A DNA stretch of 64,000 bases from Pirellulales bacterium (lineage in GTDB: Bacteria > Planctomycetota > Planctomycetia > Pirellulales > Lacipirellulaceae), in contig JANQOF010000066.1 of NCBI GenBank assembly GCA_028279215.1, forward strand, positions 1 through 64,000, read 5' to 3'. This document shows positions 27,103 through 35,995 of the stretch, piece after piece. Numbering within the stretch: the stretch's first letter is position 1; each line of letters starts with the position of its first letter. A model generated the notes under the pieces. It was not told the DNA's origin. It made no database searches and worked only from the letters and a program-made list of their open reading frames with translations. The position numbers and the translations under genes are program-made.

Positions 27103-28113
27103 CTAACGGACCGGCTGCGGCGCCGGTGGCGTCCAGTTGCCTTCGAGAATCTGCCACCCCGGCAGATAACAGCGGACGATGTAGTTCCAGCCGTCGGTAA
27201 TTGGCAGGTAGTTCGCCGCCTTTGGGTCGCCGCCGAAGTGGATCGTTACCGAGCCATTGGCGTTGGTCTTGGAGGTGACGCTATTGTATGAGTAGGCATT
27301 CAGATCGTTGGGAGTGAAGAACCCCTCGCTGTTGTAGACGGTGACCGACCAGAAAGCCTCGACAGGCACGTCCTTCGGCATGGTAAGCGTATAAGCGGTC
27401 TTGCCGTCGTTGTTCTTCGCCACGCCGCTAAAGTACATGGCTCCACGCGGGGGATTGCCGCCCCAGCCAAATGCGGCGCCCAGCAAATGCTGGATTGGGT
27501 CGACTTCGCCGCGGCGTCCAAACGCATCGGAAAAAGTCGTCACGCTGGCAGCCAACTCGTTGAGTTGCGTCCGCATCGCGACCAACGAATCTTTGTCCCA
27601 GTCGGGCAGTTCCAGCTTGCCAGGCGAAGCCTGCTTCACCACGATCGCGTCCTGCGCGGTGTGTGCCTTCTTCATGTCCTCAGGGCTGTTCGGGTCGGCG
27701 AAGGTTCGGACTAGCGCCATCACATACCGCGTACCGACTGAGTCGATGCTAAGCGTTACCTCGCCTGCACCATTCTTGAGCACGGGGTTGTACTCGTCTT
27801 GGTCGATCACCAAGAGCGACTGAAACCGGCCGCCAGAATCGGGCATGACGATCGTCACCGGCGACACCAAGTCGTACACGCCCATCGAATACAACGTGTC
27901 GCGATTGCCACGGATGGTCGTTTGGTCGTTTACCGAATAGGGCTCGCGCATGTGCGCAAGCTTCCCTACGCCCCCGGCCTTCGCCGCGTAGCCCTTGAAC
28001 TGCAAATCGGACTCGGCGCGGACGTAATTCAGCACGGTAACCGGCTCGCCGGCAAGCGAACTGATGGATGGTAGGCAGAAAGCCAAAACGGCGGTGAATC
28101 GAACAAGTGACAT
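27103..28113 (-). CDS. Secreted DUF1254/DUF1214 protein
   Basis: 336 residues with a signal peptide ([15 protein letters not shown]). N-terminal DUF1254 features: [50 protein letters not shown]-terminal DUF1214 features: [58 protein letters not shown]. These two domains usually occur together in exported proteins of unknown activity. Convergent with the DUF4396 gene (41-bp gap) and divergent from marR. Confidence 0.85.
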   Translation of the reverse strand: MSLVRFTAVLAFCLPSISSLAGEPVTVLNYVRAESDLQFKGYAAKAGGVGKLAHMREPYSVNDQTTIRGNRDTLYSMGVYDLVSPVTIVMPDSGGRFQSLLVIDQDEYNPVLKNGAGEVTLSIDSVGTRYVMALVRTFADPNSPEDMKKAHTAQDAIVVKQASPGKLELPDWDKDSLVAMRTQLNELAASVTTFSDAFGRRGEVDPIQHLLGAAFGWGGNPPRGAMYFSGVAKNNDGKTAYTLTMPKDVPVEAFWSVTVYNSEGFFTPNDLNAYSYNSVTSKTNANGSVTIHFGGDPKAANYLPITDGWNYIVRCYLPGWQILEGNWTPPAPQPVR

Positions 28114-28253
28114 CGTAGACCTCCGGAACGCGCCGAGCTAAGAAAAGTGGGCAAGTGATCCGAAAGTATAGGCCATTGATGGTAGTACCGTCACCTACTC
28201 ACTTCCACCAAGATCTGGCGAGATTCTCAAGAATCCCCCCTTGCCGCTTAATT

Positions 28254-28269
28254 AGTTGATATGTAAACT
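28254..28269 (+). promoter_or_regulatory. MarR operator-like site 1
   Basis: AGTTGATATGTAAACT, an imperfect palindrome (AGTT...AACT) 20 bp before marR. It matches site 2 at 14 of 16 positions. TTGCCG at 28241 with TAAACT at 28264 is a possible promoter overlapping it. Confidence 0.55.
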
Positions 28270-28289
28270 TCCTGAGTCACCGAAACCGG

Positions 28290-28766
28290 GTGAGAGCTAT
28301 ACCAGTGGTACTACAGCAAGAAATCAAGAAGAAAAAGGCGTTCGCCTCCGTCGAACAGGAGGCGACCCTCAACATCCTGCGCACCAGCGACGAGTTGCAG
28401 AATCGCATGGGCAGGCTGTTTCGGGAATATGGCCTGACGACTTCTCAGTACAACGTGCTGCGAATCCTACGCGGCGAGGGGAAGCCACTACCCTCGCTGG
28501 AGATTGCCAGCCGCACCATCCAAGTCGTCCCAGCAATCACCGGACTGATTGATCGCCTCGAAAAACAAGGGTTGGTCGAGCGCAAGCGTTGTACCGAGGA
28601 CCGACGCGTCGTGTATGTGAGTATCACCGCCAAGGCGCTGCAAATCTTGAAGAAGGTCGACAAACCGCTGACGCAACTGCACAAAGACATGTTCCGTCAC
28701 GTAAGCAAGAAGGAGGCGATCGAAATCGTCCGCTTGATGGAGAAGGTGCGATCGGTGGCAACATGA
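28290..28766 (+). CDS. MarR-family transcriptional regulator
   Basis: 158 residues from a GTG at 28290; another GTG at 28305 is possible. Winged-helix features: MGRLFREYGLTTSQYNVLRILRGEG, LPSLEIASRTIQVVPAITGLIDRLEKQGLVER, then the wing KRCTEDRRVVYVSITAKAL and a helical dimerisation tail. It lies upstream of pirin and nitroreductase genes with matching palindromes before both marR and pirin. That suggests autoregulation and control of the pair, probably in response to quinones, electrophiles or phenolics. No cysteine pair typical of thiol sensors is evident. Confidence 0.9.
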   Translation: MRAIPVVLQQEIKKKKAFASVEQEATLNILRTSDELQNRMGRLFREYGLTTSQYNVLRILRGEGKPLPSLEIASRTIQVVPAITGLIDRLEKQGLVERKRCTEDRRVVYVSITAKALQILKKVDKPLTQLHKDMFRHVSKKEAIEIVRLMEKVRSVAT

Positions 28767-28801
28767 TCGCTTGACAGCCTTACAAAATTTTTTGGACACA
28801 T

Positions 28802-28817
28802 ACTTTATATGTAAACT
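28802..28817 (+). promoter_or_regulatory. MarR operator-like site 2
   Basis: ACTTTATATGTAAACT, 29 bp before the pirin start. It shares ATATGTAAACT and 14 of 16 positions with site 1. An upstream TTGACA at 28771 may belong to the promoter, but no well-spaced -10 is seen. Confidence 0.55.
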
Positions 28818-28846
28818 ATCAACCAGGTAAGTATGGGGTCGCCATT

Positions 28847-29545
28847 ATGCTTCAGATCAGACGAGCCGCGGATCGTGGGCACGCCAACCACGGTTGGCTC
28901 GATACGAACCACACGTTCTCCTTTGGCAGCTATTATCACCCGGAGCATATGGGCTTTCGTTCGCTTCGCGTCATGAACGAAGATCGGGTCGCGCCAGGCC
29001 AGGGCTTTGGTACGCATGAGCATCGCGACATGGAGATCGTTTCCTACGTGCTTGAAGGAGCGCTGGAGCACAAAGACTCGATGGGCAATGGCCAAGTGCT
29101 CAAGCCGGGCGAATTCCAACGCATTAGTGCAGGAACCGGCATCACCCACAGCGAGTTCAATCCCTCCACCAACCACACGACGCACTTCTACCAAATTTGG
29201 CTGCTGCCCGAGAGCAAAGGCATTCGGCCCAGCTACGAGCAGAAAACGTTAGACGCAACCGGTCGGCGGAATCGCCTGCAACTGGTCGCTTCACCTGACG
29301 CCGAGGGCGGATCGCTAGTCGTTCACCAAGATGCCCGGGTGTATCTGGCGAGCCTGGACTCGGAGTCGCAGGTCGCGCACCTACTGGAAGACGGCCGCTA
29401 CGCTTGGCTCCAAGTGCTGCGCGGCGCTGTGCAACTGCAGGGTCAGTCGCTAGAAACCAGTGACGGCGCGGCTATAAGCGACGAGTCTGAATTGCTGATT
29501 CGCTCCGACGACGACGCGGAGGTGATGCTGTTTGATTTGGGGTGA
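28847..29545 (+). CDS. Pirin-family bicupin
   Basis: 232 residues, the usual size of the bacterial pirin/YhhW group. The N-terminal cupin has all four metal ligands: H57 and H59 (GFGTHEHRDME), H101 and E103 (GITHSEF). Some members have quercetin 2,3-dioxygenase activity. The C-terminal cupin (about 135-232) is degenerate. Likely under the neighbouring MarR regulator. The nitroreductase start lies 92 bp downstream. Confidence 0.92.
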   Translation: MLQIRRAADRGHANHGWLDTNHTFSFGSYYHPEHMGFRSLRVMNEDRVAPGQGFGTHEHRDMEIVSYVLEGALEHKDSMGNGQVLKPGEFQRISAGTGITHSEFNPSTNHTTHFYQIWLLPESKGIRPSYEQKTLDATGRRNRLQLVASPDAEGGSLVVHQDARVYLASLDSESQVAHLLEDGRYAWLQVLRGAVQLQGQSLETSDGAAISDESELLIRSDDDAEVMLFDLG

Positions 29546-29637
29546 GCAGCCGACGCCATCGCCGCGCCATAGTCCACAGGGACGAGTATTTCCCTTCGTA
29601 TTCACCACCATCCACCAGATTTCAAGGAAGCCTACCC

Positions 29638-30243
29638 ATGAAAGCCATCGATGCAATCTACAATCGGCGGGCTGTGAAACATTTTGATCCAGAGCATCGT
29701 TTGCCCCCCGAGGACGAGCAACAGTTGTTCGACGCGTTGATCCACTCGCCCACCAGCTTCAACATCCAGCATTGGCGGTTTGTCGTGCTTCGCGATCCAG
29801 AGCTTCGAGCGAAGATTCGCAAGGAGTTTGGCAACGACCAAGCGCAAATGACCGATGCATCTCTATTGGTGCTGTTCACTGCCGACGTGAAAGCGTGGCA
29901 AAAGAAGCCCGAGCGTTATTGGAAGAACGCTCCACAGGAAGTATCGGACCTGCTCGTCGGTTGGATGGGGCCGTTTCACCAGGGGCGCGAATGGCTACAG
30001 CGCGACGAGGCCCAGCGTTCGATCGGCATGGCCATGCAGACACTAATGCTCGCCGCCCAGCAACTTGGCTACCAGTCGTGCCCGATGATTGGGTTCGACA
30101 TCGAGAAGGTCGCCGAGTTGGTGAATCTTCCCGACGACCATGTGATGGGCCCGATGGTGGCGGTCGGCAAAGGCACCAAGGAACCGTGGCCCAAGCCGGG
30201 GCAGCTACCACTGGAAGAGGTATTAATCGAGAACCACTTCTGA
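29638..30243 (+). CDS. Nitroreductase-family FMN oxidoreductase
   Basis: 201 residues from the ATG at 29638, preceded by AAGGAAG; an upstream start at 29542 would overlap pirin by 4 bp but has no ribosome-binding site. FMN-binding N-terminus IYNRRAVKHFDPEHRLP, SPTSFNIQHWRFVVLRD, then SIGMAMQTLMLAAQQLGYQSCPMIGFDIEKV. It probably reduces quinones or nitro compounds with NAD(P)H, fitting a MarR/pirin detoxification unit. Confidence 0.9.
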   Translation: MKAIDAIYNRRAVKHFDPEHRLPPEDEQQLFDALIHSPTSFNIQHWRFVVLRDPELRAKIRKEFGNDQAQMTDASLLVLFTADVKAWQKKPERYWKNAPQEVSDLLVGWMGPFHQGREWLQRDEAQRSIGMAMQTLMLAAQQLGYQSCPMIGFDIEKVAELVNLPDDHVMGPMVAVGKGTKEPWPKPGQLPLEEVLIENHF

Positions 30244-30299
30244 CACCTAGCAACGGTACTCCGTCCCCAAATCCCGAAGCACAAGCAGAGGAACTTCCT

Positions 30300-31220
30300 A
30301 TGAGCCAGGTAGTGTGGCCCGAGTTGTCGATCGCCAGTTGGAAAGACACATGCGCAACGTTGCACATGTGGACGCAAATCGTCGGCAAGATACGTACGAC
30401 CCAAATGCCATGGGCCAATCACTCGTGGAACTGCACGTTGTACGTCACGCCGCGGGGTTTGACGACGCTGGCGATGCCTCATGGACAACGGACGTTTCAG
30501 ATTGATTTCGATTTCGTCGATCATCGCTTGCTGATCGCGTCGAGCAACGGCGCGGTCGATCATCTCGAATTGGCACCGATGAGTGTTGCGGATTTCTACG
30601 CGCGGCTGATGCAAAAGCTGTCGGAAATGAACTTGCCTGTGGAGATTCATGCGAGTCCGAACGAAGTCGATCCAGCGATACCGTTCGAACAGGACCAGGA
30701 ACATGCGTCGTACGACGCCGACAGCGTGGATCGATTCAGGCAAGCGATCGTGCAAGTCGACCGAGTGATGAAGCAGTTCCGGGCGGGCTTTCGAGGGAAA
30801 TGCAGCCCCGTCCATTTTTTCTGGGGCAGCTTTGATCTGGCCGTCACCAGGTTCTCGGGCCGAACCGCGCCCGAACACCCGGGCGGCTTCCCCCACATGC
30901 CCGACTGGATCACGCGCGATGCCTACTCGCACGAGGTCTCGAGTTGCGGCTTCTGGCCCGGCGGCGGTGAGCAGGAGGCGATCTTCTATTCCTACGCCTA
31001 TCCGACGCCCGATGGATTTGCCGAATCTCCCGCGAAGCCACACGCGGCAGTCTACAGCAAAGACCTGGGCGAGTTTGTGCTTCCCTACGACGCGATTCGA
31101 CAGTCGAAATCGCCCGACGCCGATCTGCTCGACTTCTTTCAGTCGATGTACGACGCGGCTGCGGAGAAGGCTGGTTGGGATCGCGGGGCGCTGGAGTGGG
31201 ATGGGCCGGAGCGGTTGTGA
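30300..31220 (+). CDS. DUF5996 family protein
   Basis: 306 residues from the ATG at 30300 (MSQVVWPELSIASWKDTC), with AGAGGAA upstream. Characteristic blocks: WPELSIASWKDTCATLHMWTQIVGKIR, NHSWNCTLYVTPRGLTT, HFFWGSFDLAVTRFSGR and EVSSCGFWPGG. The family is widespread and uncharacterised. It is last in the marR-pirin-nitroreductase run (57-bp gap), so it may share their control. A much longer frame from 29772 is a read-through in another frame of the nitroreductase gene. Confidence 0.85.
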   Translation: MSQVVWPELSIASWKDTCATLHMWTQIVGKIRTTQMPWANHSWNCTLYVTPRGLTTLAMPHGQRTFQIDFDFVDHRLLIASSNGAVDHLELAPMSVADFYARLMQKLSEMNLPVEIHASPNEVDPAIPFEQDQEHASYDADSVDRFRQAIVQVDRVMKQFRAGFRGKCSPVHFFWGSFDLAVTRFSGRTAPEHPGGFPHMPDWITRDAYSHEVSSCGFWPGGGEQEAIFYSYAYPTPDGFAESPAKPHAAVYSKDLGEFVLPYDAIRQSKSPDADLLDFFQSMYDAAAEKAGWDRGALEWDGPERL

Positions 31221-31496
31221 AATCTGATTCGACGCAAAGGCGCTAAGAGGAGGAAGACGCGCGGAGAACGGTTGCAGGTCGATGAAGTTGAGGTAGATTG
31301 TACTGGAAAGCCACGATGCACAGGTGAGGCACTCATTTGCACTTACGAGCAGCCAAGAATTAGAAAACAAACAAGGAAAGGCAAGTCCTCAGAGGATTTT
31401 TTCTGACCAGATTTGGCGATACGTTGGGAACTAATCTGCGATAACGAATCTCTAAGGATTTGGCAGTTGATTCGATCCGATGGAGCCACCAGTGCG
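31221..31496. other. Intergenic region with degenerate repeat
   Basis: CGACGCAAAGGCGCTAAG at about 31229-31246 resembles a repeat common between genes in many bacteria. There is no terminator with a convincing stem; TCCTCAGAGGA followed by six T at about 31386-31403 is weak because the loop is too short. Confidence 0.4.
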
Positions 31497-32069
31497 ATGT
31501 GGAAGTGCGTGTTTAACTGTGCCGCAGCAGTTTCGTTAGCCGTGTGCCTGGTGACGGCTGGACTATGGGCAAGAAGCCTCGGGCACTTCGAGCAAATTAC
31601 CCTAAGACGTACAAGCAGGCCTAATTTGCACAAAGCCTACACAAGCATCTTGCAAGTCAGATGGTATTTAAACACTCTTCGATTGCACATTACGTACTCG
31701 CCGCTGCCAGCGAGTTACGTCGAGAAGCATGGAGAAGGTGTGCTAGAACGTGCTCGCAATACGCCTAGCTACCGCACTGGATGGAAGTGTTCCTTTACCG
31801 GCGATGATAATACGCGATTAATGGAAGCTCCTACTCCAGGATTTGGATTCCGTCATCAGTCAGGAGGTAGCGGCAAATGGTTTTTGACGCTCTCAGTTCG
31901 CCCTTGGCTGCCTACGTTGATCGCATCCGTATTGCCTCTTGCCTGGTACTTCCGTTTTCGTAGAGCCAATCGCTCCTCTCACTTCTGGCAATTCAGCCTT
32001 CGTGAGATGCTTGTAATGGTGACTGTTTTTCCATTGCTCTTTGGCGTAGCTATCTGGCTGAAGAATTAG
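31497..32069 (+). CDS. Hypothetical membrane protein
   Basis: 190 residues from the ATG at 31497. Helix 1 VFNCAAAVSLAVCLVTAGLWARSL (N-terminal), a polar middle of about 100 residues (with ITYSPLPASYVEKHG), then two C-terminal helices, PWLPTLIASVLPLAWYF and LREMLVMVTVFPLLFGVAIWL. The layout (N-terminal helix, soluble part, RxxxFSLREML before a last helix) recalls short planctomycetal membrane proteins with a C-terminal LREMLLL segment. Function unknown. Confidence 0.6.
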   Translation: MWKCVFNCAAAVSLAVCLVTAGLWARSLGHFEQITLRRTSRPNLHKAYTSILQVRWYLNTLRLHITYSPLPASYVEKHGEGVLERARNTPSYRTGWKCSFTGDDNTRLMEAPTPGFGFRHQSGGSGKWFLTLSVRPWLPTLIASVLPLAWYFRFRRANRSSHFWQFSLREMLVMVTVFPLLFGVAIWLKN

Positions 32070-32418
32070 AGACCAGGGACCTAAGGCAGCCACCAAGGTT
32101 TCGCAGCATGGAGCATCAAGAACATTCAGCCCCCTTCCTAACTGCGTAAGGATGCGTCGTCCTGTGTCACAAGCGGTCATCCGCTAACCTGCCCAAACGT
32201 GATACGCCTGGGCGGTGCAGCGGTCCGAATTGGACGCTTGCCAGTTGTCATTGCGTTCCAGTGGGCCGGCCAAATTTCGTTGTGGAAATCGATTCTTGAT
32301 TTGATCTAATGGAATTGCCGTACGATGTAGCGGTGGGTGTTTGGCAATCTGGTTTAGTGGCGAGTGCTAGTGGCAAGTGGCGATCGCTTGCGCGGCACTC
32401 CAATTCCCCTTTGGATGG

Positions 32419-32454
32419 GTTTTGCCCCAATTGCGGGAAACCCTGGGGCAAAAC
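32419..32454. repeat. Nested hairpin A
   Basis: Outer arms GTTTTGCCCCA (32419-32429) and TGGGGCAAAAC (32444-32454) pair perfectly over 11 bp. The loop holds GGGAAACCC, a second small stem. Confidence 0.65.
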
Positions 32455-32537
32455 TCATGGTGCGTGGCAGAGTGGCGACTGCTTAACTCGTTGATTGCAA
32501 AGAGCTTATGGAATCGGTCGCTCGCGAAGCGAGGTGA

Positions 32538-32584
32538 GTTTTGCCCCAACGAATCGGGTGTCGCCCGCGAGAGCTGGGGCAAAA
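32538..32584. repeat. Nested hairpin B
   Basis: Outer arms GTTTTGCCCCA (32538-32548) and TGGGGCAAAA (32575-32584) repeat those of hairpin A. The loop differs in sequence but again contains an inner stem, CGGG/CCCG. Confidence 0.65.
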
Positions 32585-32682
32585 ACGTAGCGCGTTGTGG
32601 TTCAAACAGTTAGGGATACAGGTTTTGCCCCCTTGGGGACCAACCGGGGCGTATCCAACAACGGGCACTGTTTAGAGACAGC

Positions 32683-34047
32683 TTAACGCACCATGTTGGT
32701 TGCCACGCGGTCTTCGAGGTTGGGGCGGAAGACCATGAGCAAGAACAGTGGAAGGTACCAGGCGAGCGCCAGGCCGCCGGTGTGGGCGTGCCAGAATTGT
32801 ACGCCGAGCATGACCGCCGCCGAGCACGAAAGGAGCGACGCCAGAGTTTTGGGTGAGGGCCACAACGGGAAGGTCAGCAGACTCATGCCGAGAAACGCGG
32901 CCAGAATGGGATAGCGGAACACAGGGTACCAAAACGCCCACGCGCCCGACAGGTTTTCCATTTGTGGCCAGTGGATGCCAAACATCTGCTGTACCCGGCC
33001 GGCGAACATGGCAAAGTCGCTGCTGGTGGCGATTTCGGTGATCACCAGGGCGCTGATGGCAATGCCGATGCCAATCAGCAGACGCCACAGCCCCCGCTTC
33101 CAATAAAAACTGAGCCAAAGCGGTAATAGAAACACAGGGTAGTACACGGTACCAAACGCGAGCCCCAACAACACGCCGGCGAGGAGTGGGGTTCGATAGT
33201 TGAACACGGCCCACACCAACAAGGCGGCCGGCAGCAAGTGCGTCACGCTGCCGGTCCACATGGCTGTGTATGGCAACAACAAGTACAGCATGGCCGCGGC
33301 GCAGCCCATCGTGAGGTTTTCGAAATGACGGAGCCCAATCAGCACCATTCCAAGGACGATCATCGCCTGGCTGATGATCGCTGCAACCTTCGCGGTGACC
33401 ACCTGGCCGGTGGTGAACTGTGCGGATGGAGTTTCGTCGGTTTTGTTTGAGTCGTCGTCGGTAGCTTCACTTTCGCCGTTGGTCGACGGTTCGACGTTGG
33501 CGGGTTGGTCGCCCTCCTCGCCAAGCACTCGCGACGTGGGAATCGCGGGCAAGGAGAACATCAGTGGGAAGCCAGGCCCGTGGGTTTCGAGCGAAATGGC
33601 CTCGACTTGCGAAGCTTGACGATCGCTCAACATCTGGGCGCGTTGGGCCGAGAGCAAATCGCTTTGGTCGGTGCTTCCGGTGATTACATTAGCCATCAGA
33701 AACAAGAACAGTGCTGACGCCAGGAACAATAGGCCCGAGGCGTTCATGTTTGGATCGAGCAACGGGCGCCGCACCATGGCCGAGTCCCACAACGCACGCA
33801 GCAAGAGCAGCGAGTTGACGCCGAACAGCCACCAGTAACCAAACAACTCGACACCCGACGAACCATTCTCGATGCCTAGCCGCACACACAAGAGACCCGG
33901 CGCGAGCGCCAAGAGCAGCAGCAAGTCGAGATTACGGATGCTGAGAATGCGATTGAATTTGAAGAACAGCGCGATGATCAGAATGGCCGACAGGTAAGCC
34001 CACGTGGTGGGCTCCAGCCGTTCGTATCCCGAGAGGATTTCGTTCAT
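32683..34047 (-). CDS. Polytopic membrane protein
   Basis: 454 residues, about twelve hydrophobic segments. A polar, acidic, extracytoplasmic-looking loop (about 125-215, EEGDQPANVEPSTNGESEATDD) follows the fourth helix. The later helices (LYLLLPYTAMWTGSVTHLLPAALLVW, VLLGLAFGTVYYPVFLLPLW) resemble GT-C type glycosyltransferase or oligosaccharide-flippase membrane cores, but I see no catalytic Asp motif in the first loop. No family assigned. NUDIX and lipoate-ligase genes lie upstream on the same strand, separated by 178 bp. Confidence 0.7.
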   Translation of the reverse strand: MNEILSGYERLEPTTWAYLSAILIIALFFKFNRILSIRNLDLLLLLALAPGLLCVRLGIENGSSGVELFGYWWLFGVNSLLLLRALWDSAMVRRPLLDPNMNASGLLFLASALFLFLMANVITGSTDQSDLLSAQRAQMLSDRQASQVEAISLETHGPGFPLMFSLPAIPTSRVLGEEGDQPANVEPSTNGESEATDDDSNKTDETPSAQFTTGQVVTAKVAAIISQAMIVLGMVLIGLRHFENLTMGCAAAMLYLLLPYTAMWTGSVTHLLPAALLVWAVFNYRTPLLAGVLLGLAFGTVYYPVFLLPLWLSFYWKRGLWRLLIGIGIAISALVITEIATSSDFAMFAGRVQQMFGIHWPQMENLSGAWAFWYPVFRYPILAAFLGMSLLTFPLWPSPKTLASLLSCSAAVMLGVQFWHAHTGGLALAWYLPLFLLMVFRPNLEDRVATNMVR

Positions 34048-34225
34048 CGCCAGACGCGGTTATAGGAGAAACGGTTGATGAGCCAGGGCGCCAAGCGCAC
34101 CAGCGCCAGCTTGCAGAATAGGCGAACGGAGCAGGTTTTCAATGGTTTTGGCGGCTAGCCGGCGCGCCCCGCTTCGCGGGGGTTTGGATGGTAGCGATTA
34201 CAAGGAGCTTACCGGCCTGCGAGGG

Positions 34226-34816
34226 TCATCCCAGCCATGCAGCCGCTTTGTCGAGCAGTCGCAGCACGCTCGCCTCGCTGGTGAGTTGCCGAACGTTTGC
34301 CATGTCGAACCAACGCACTTCGTACGATTCGTGGCTGGTAGCGAGCGTTTGCTCGCTAGTTACAAACAAGAAGCGGATGTCGTGATGCTCGTGAGCGTCT
34401 TCAATCAATTCACCATCTTCGCCGTAGCGTGGGGGAATCTCATGTACGTCGACGTCGAGCGGCACCAGCGTGCCGCCGGTGTCGATCATGGTGAGATGGC
34501 TGAGTCCGGTTTCTTCAGTGGCTTCCTTCCACGCCACGCCGGCCACATCGCCATCGCCGTCGGCATGTCCACCAGGTTGGAGCCATCGCCCGAGCTTTCG
34601 ATGATGCACGAGCACTACGCGACGCTGATCGTCGGACACCACCCACGCGGCCCCAGTGATATGCCCGGGTCGGCAGGTGCGCTCAAAGCAGTCGGCGTGG
34701 CCCTCAACCAGCGCTGCGATTCGCGCCACGACCGGTTGCTCGCTTGGGTAGATTTCCAAGTAGCGGTCGAGCATTTGCAGCAGGTAGTAGCGATCCATTC
34801 CGAGCACGAGGTTCAC
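34226..34816 (-). CDS. NUDIX hydrolase
   Basis: 196 residues from a GTG at 34816 that overlaps the stop of the upstream lipoate-ligase-like gene by 4 bp (GTGA), suggesting translational coupling; an ATG at 34798 is the alternative. The Nudix box reads GGHADGDGDVAGVAWKEATEETGL: the first Glu is replaced by Asp and Arg by Lys, but the EATEE metal-binding glutamates are kept. It hydrolyses nucleoside-diphosphate-X compounds by family; the substrate is unknown. Confidence 0.88.
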   Translation of the reverse strand: MNLVLGMDRYYLLQMLDRYLEIYPSEQPVVARIAALVEGHADCFERTCRPGHITGAAWVVSDDQRRVVLVHHRKLGRWLQPGGHADGDGDVAGVAWKEATEETGLSHLTMIDTGGTLVPLDVDVHEIPPRYGEDGELIEDAHEHHDIRFLFVTSEQTLATSHESYEVRWFDMANVRQLTSEASVLRLLDKAAAWLG

Positions 34817-35541
34817 CTAGAGAGGTTCCAATCGTCGGTCGAGTATCGCGACGCGAGTAATTCACTGGTGCGATCTTGCGGCCAACTACTTAGATTGTCG
34901 CCCGCGCCCCAAGCTCTCGCAATAGCGCGTTTGAGATGCTCGCGATCGATCGGCAAATTGGCGACGAACTCGCCATGCTGCCGGTCGGAGCGATACTTGG
35001 GCGCCCGTGGCGGTTGTTTGAGATAACGGGAAATCAAACTCAAGTTGAAATTGTAAAGCAGCGTTCCGTGATACAAATAGACTCCGCGAGCGATCCGCAA
35101 ACTGTTGCCGGACACCTTGCGCAGCGGTCCGTTGCTACCCGGCATGGCGAGATCGCTTGTACCGGCGGCTTGCACCTCGAGCCCAGTTTCGCGGAGGCCG
35201 GCAACCATGGTGGCGAGCACGTGGCGATGCACCAGGTCGATACCTGCTTTGGTGGTCGGGGGCCGGTTGACCACGGCATACATCAGGCAGCCGGGCCCCG
35301 TGACGATCGACATGCCACCGCTTACGCGTCGGAGCACGGTTACCCCGTCGCGCTTGCATGCGGCGAGATCGACTTCGGCGGCCAAACGGGTTCCGCGTCC
35401 CACGACCACGACCGGCTTGGTGGTCTCCCAAAAACGGAGTACGCCGGTCGGCAACGCCGCCGACCGCACCGCTTCGAGCAATGCCTCGTCGAGCGCGAGG
35501 TTGGCGGCGGGCGGGTCGAGAGTTAGATCAAGGAGATACAT
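34813..35541 (-). CDS. Lipoate-protein ligase A / octanoyltransferase-like protein
   Basis: 242 residues from the ATG at 35541 (MYLLDLTLDPPAANLALDEALLE); a frame from 35610 adds 23 unlikely residues. BPL/LplA/LipB fold: FWETTKPVVVVGRGTR, RRVSGGMSIVTGPGCLMYAVV, and KVSGNSLRIARGVYLYHGTLLYNF with the substrate-carrying lysine. LipB-type catalytic Cys is not apparent, which favours the ligase (LplA) or LipM-like branch. It would attach lipoate or octanoate to dehydrogenase E2 or GcvH. It overlaps the NUDIX gene. Confidence 0.8.
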   Translation of the reverse strand: MYLLDLTLDPPAANLALDEALLEAVRSAALPTGVLRFWETTKPVVVVGRGTRLAAEVDLAACKRDGVTVLRRVSGGMSIVTGPGCLMYAVVNRPPTTKAGIDLVHRHVLATMVAGLRETGLEVQAAGTSDLAMPGSNGPLRKVSGNSLRIARGVYLYHGTLLYNFNLSLISRYLKQPPRAPKYRSDRQHGEFVANLPIDREHLKRAIARAWGAGDNLSSWPQDRTSELLASRYSTDDWNLSR

Positions 35542-35995
35542 GCAATCGAGAGAACATCGCCAAGGCGAACCTACCATGATCGGCACGACCGGCGAATCGT
35601 TGCCACCCATTTAAGTTGTAGCGGTTGTGTCAATTGCACGGACGCACCACTTGAAATTGCCCCCGACAAACATGACTTGCGTATTGCTTGAGTGTCAGAT
35701 GTCGCCGCACAATGACGGTGGCTTAAGATTTTTTTCGTGACGGAAGTGCAAATGAGCTTAAAACTTCCTGGCTTGCTAGCACTTAAAACGGTCGGTATTG
35801 ATTTGCCGCGCGGCAATTTGTCAGCCACACTTCCCTAGCGAGGTCTATCTCCAGCGATAGACGATTTTAACAGTTATGCGCCGCCAGGAGGAAGTCGGTG
35901 CGTTGGGTACAGCCGGTAAGGTCTCGGTGATTGAGGCCGGCAACACGACAAGGAGGTTGCATTCGGGGTGATAAACGTTGGGTGAGATTCAAAAT
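35542..35995. other. Intergenic region upstream of the YTV-repeat gene
   Basis: About 450 bp, divergent promoters expected. A small hairpin, CTATCTCCAGCGATAG, lies near 35845-35860. A minus-strand frame at 35571-35828 is unconvincing. No other feature seen. Confidence 0.4.

Larger units (their letters stand above)
32070..32682. other. Intergenic region with nested hairpins
   Basis: About 610 bp with no convincing gene. It holds two nested hairpins with the same outer arms (listed separately), a half-site GGTTTTGCCCCC at about 32621-32632, and several TGGCAAGTGGCGA-like short repeats near 32351-32382. Confidence 0.55.

Noticed and set aside
29772..30299. N-terminal extension of the DUF5996 frame
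   Set aside because: It overlaps the nitroreductase gene in another frame and lacks family similarity; the ATG at 30300 has a ribosome-binding site.
34160..34190. CCCCGC/GCGGGG hairpin after the NUDIX gene as a terminator
   Set aside because: Very short loop and no T-run on the coding (minus) strand.
34142..35026. 294-codon plus-strand ORF
   Set aside because: Antisense to the NUDIX and lipoate-ligase-like genes, both well supported by motifs.
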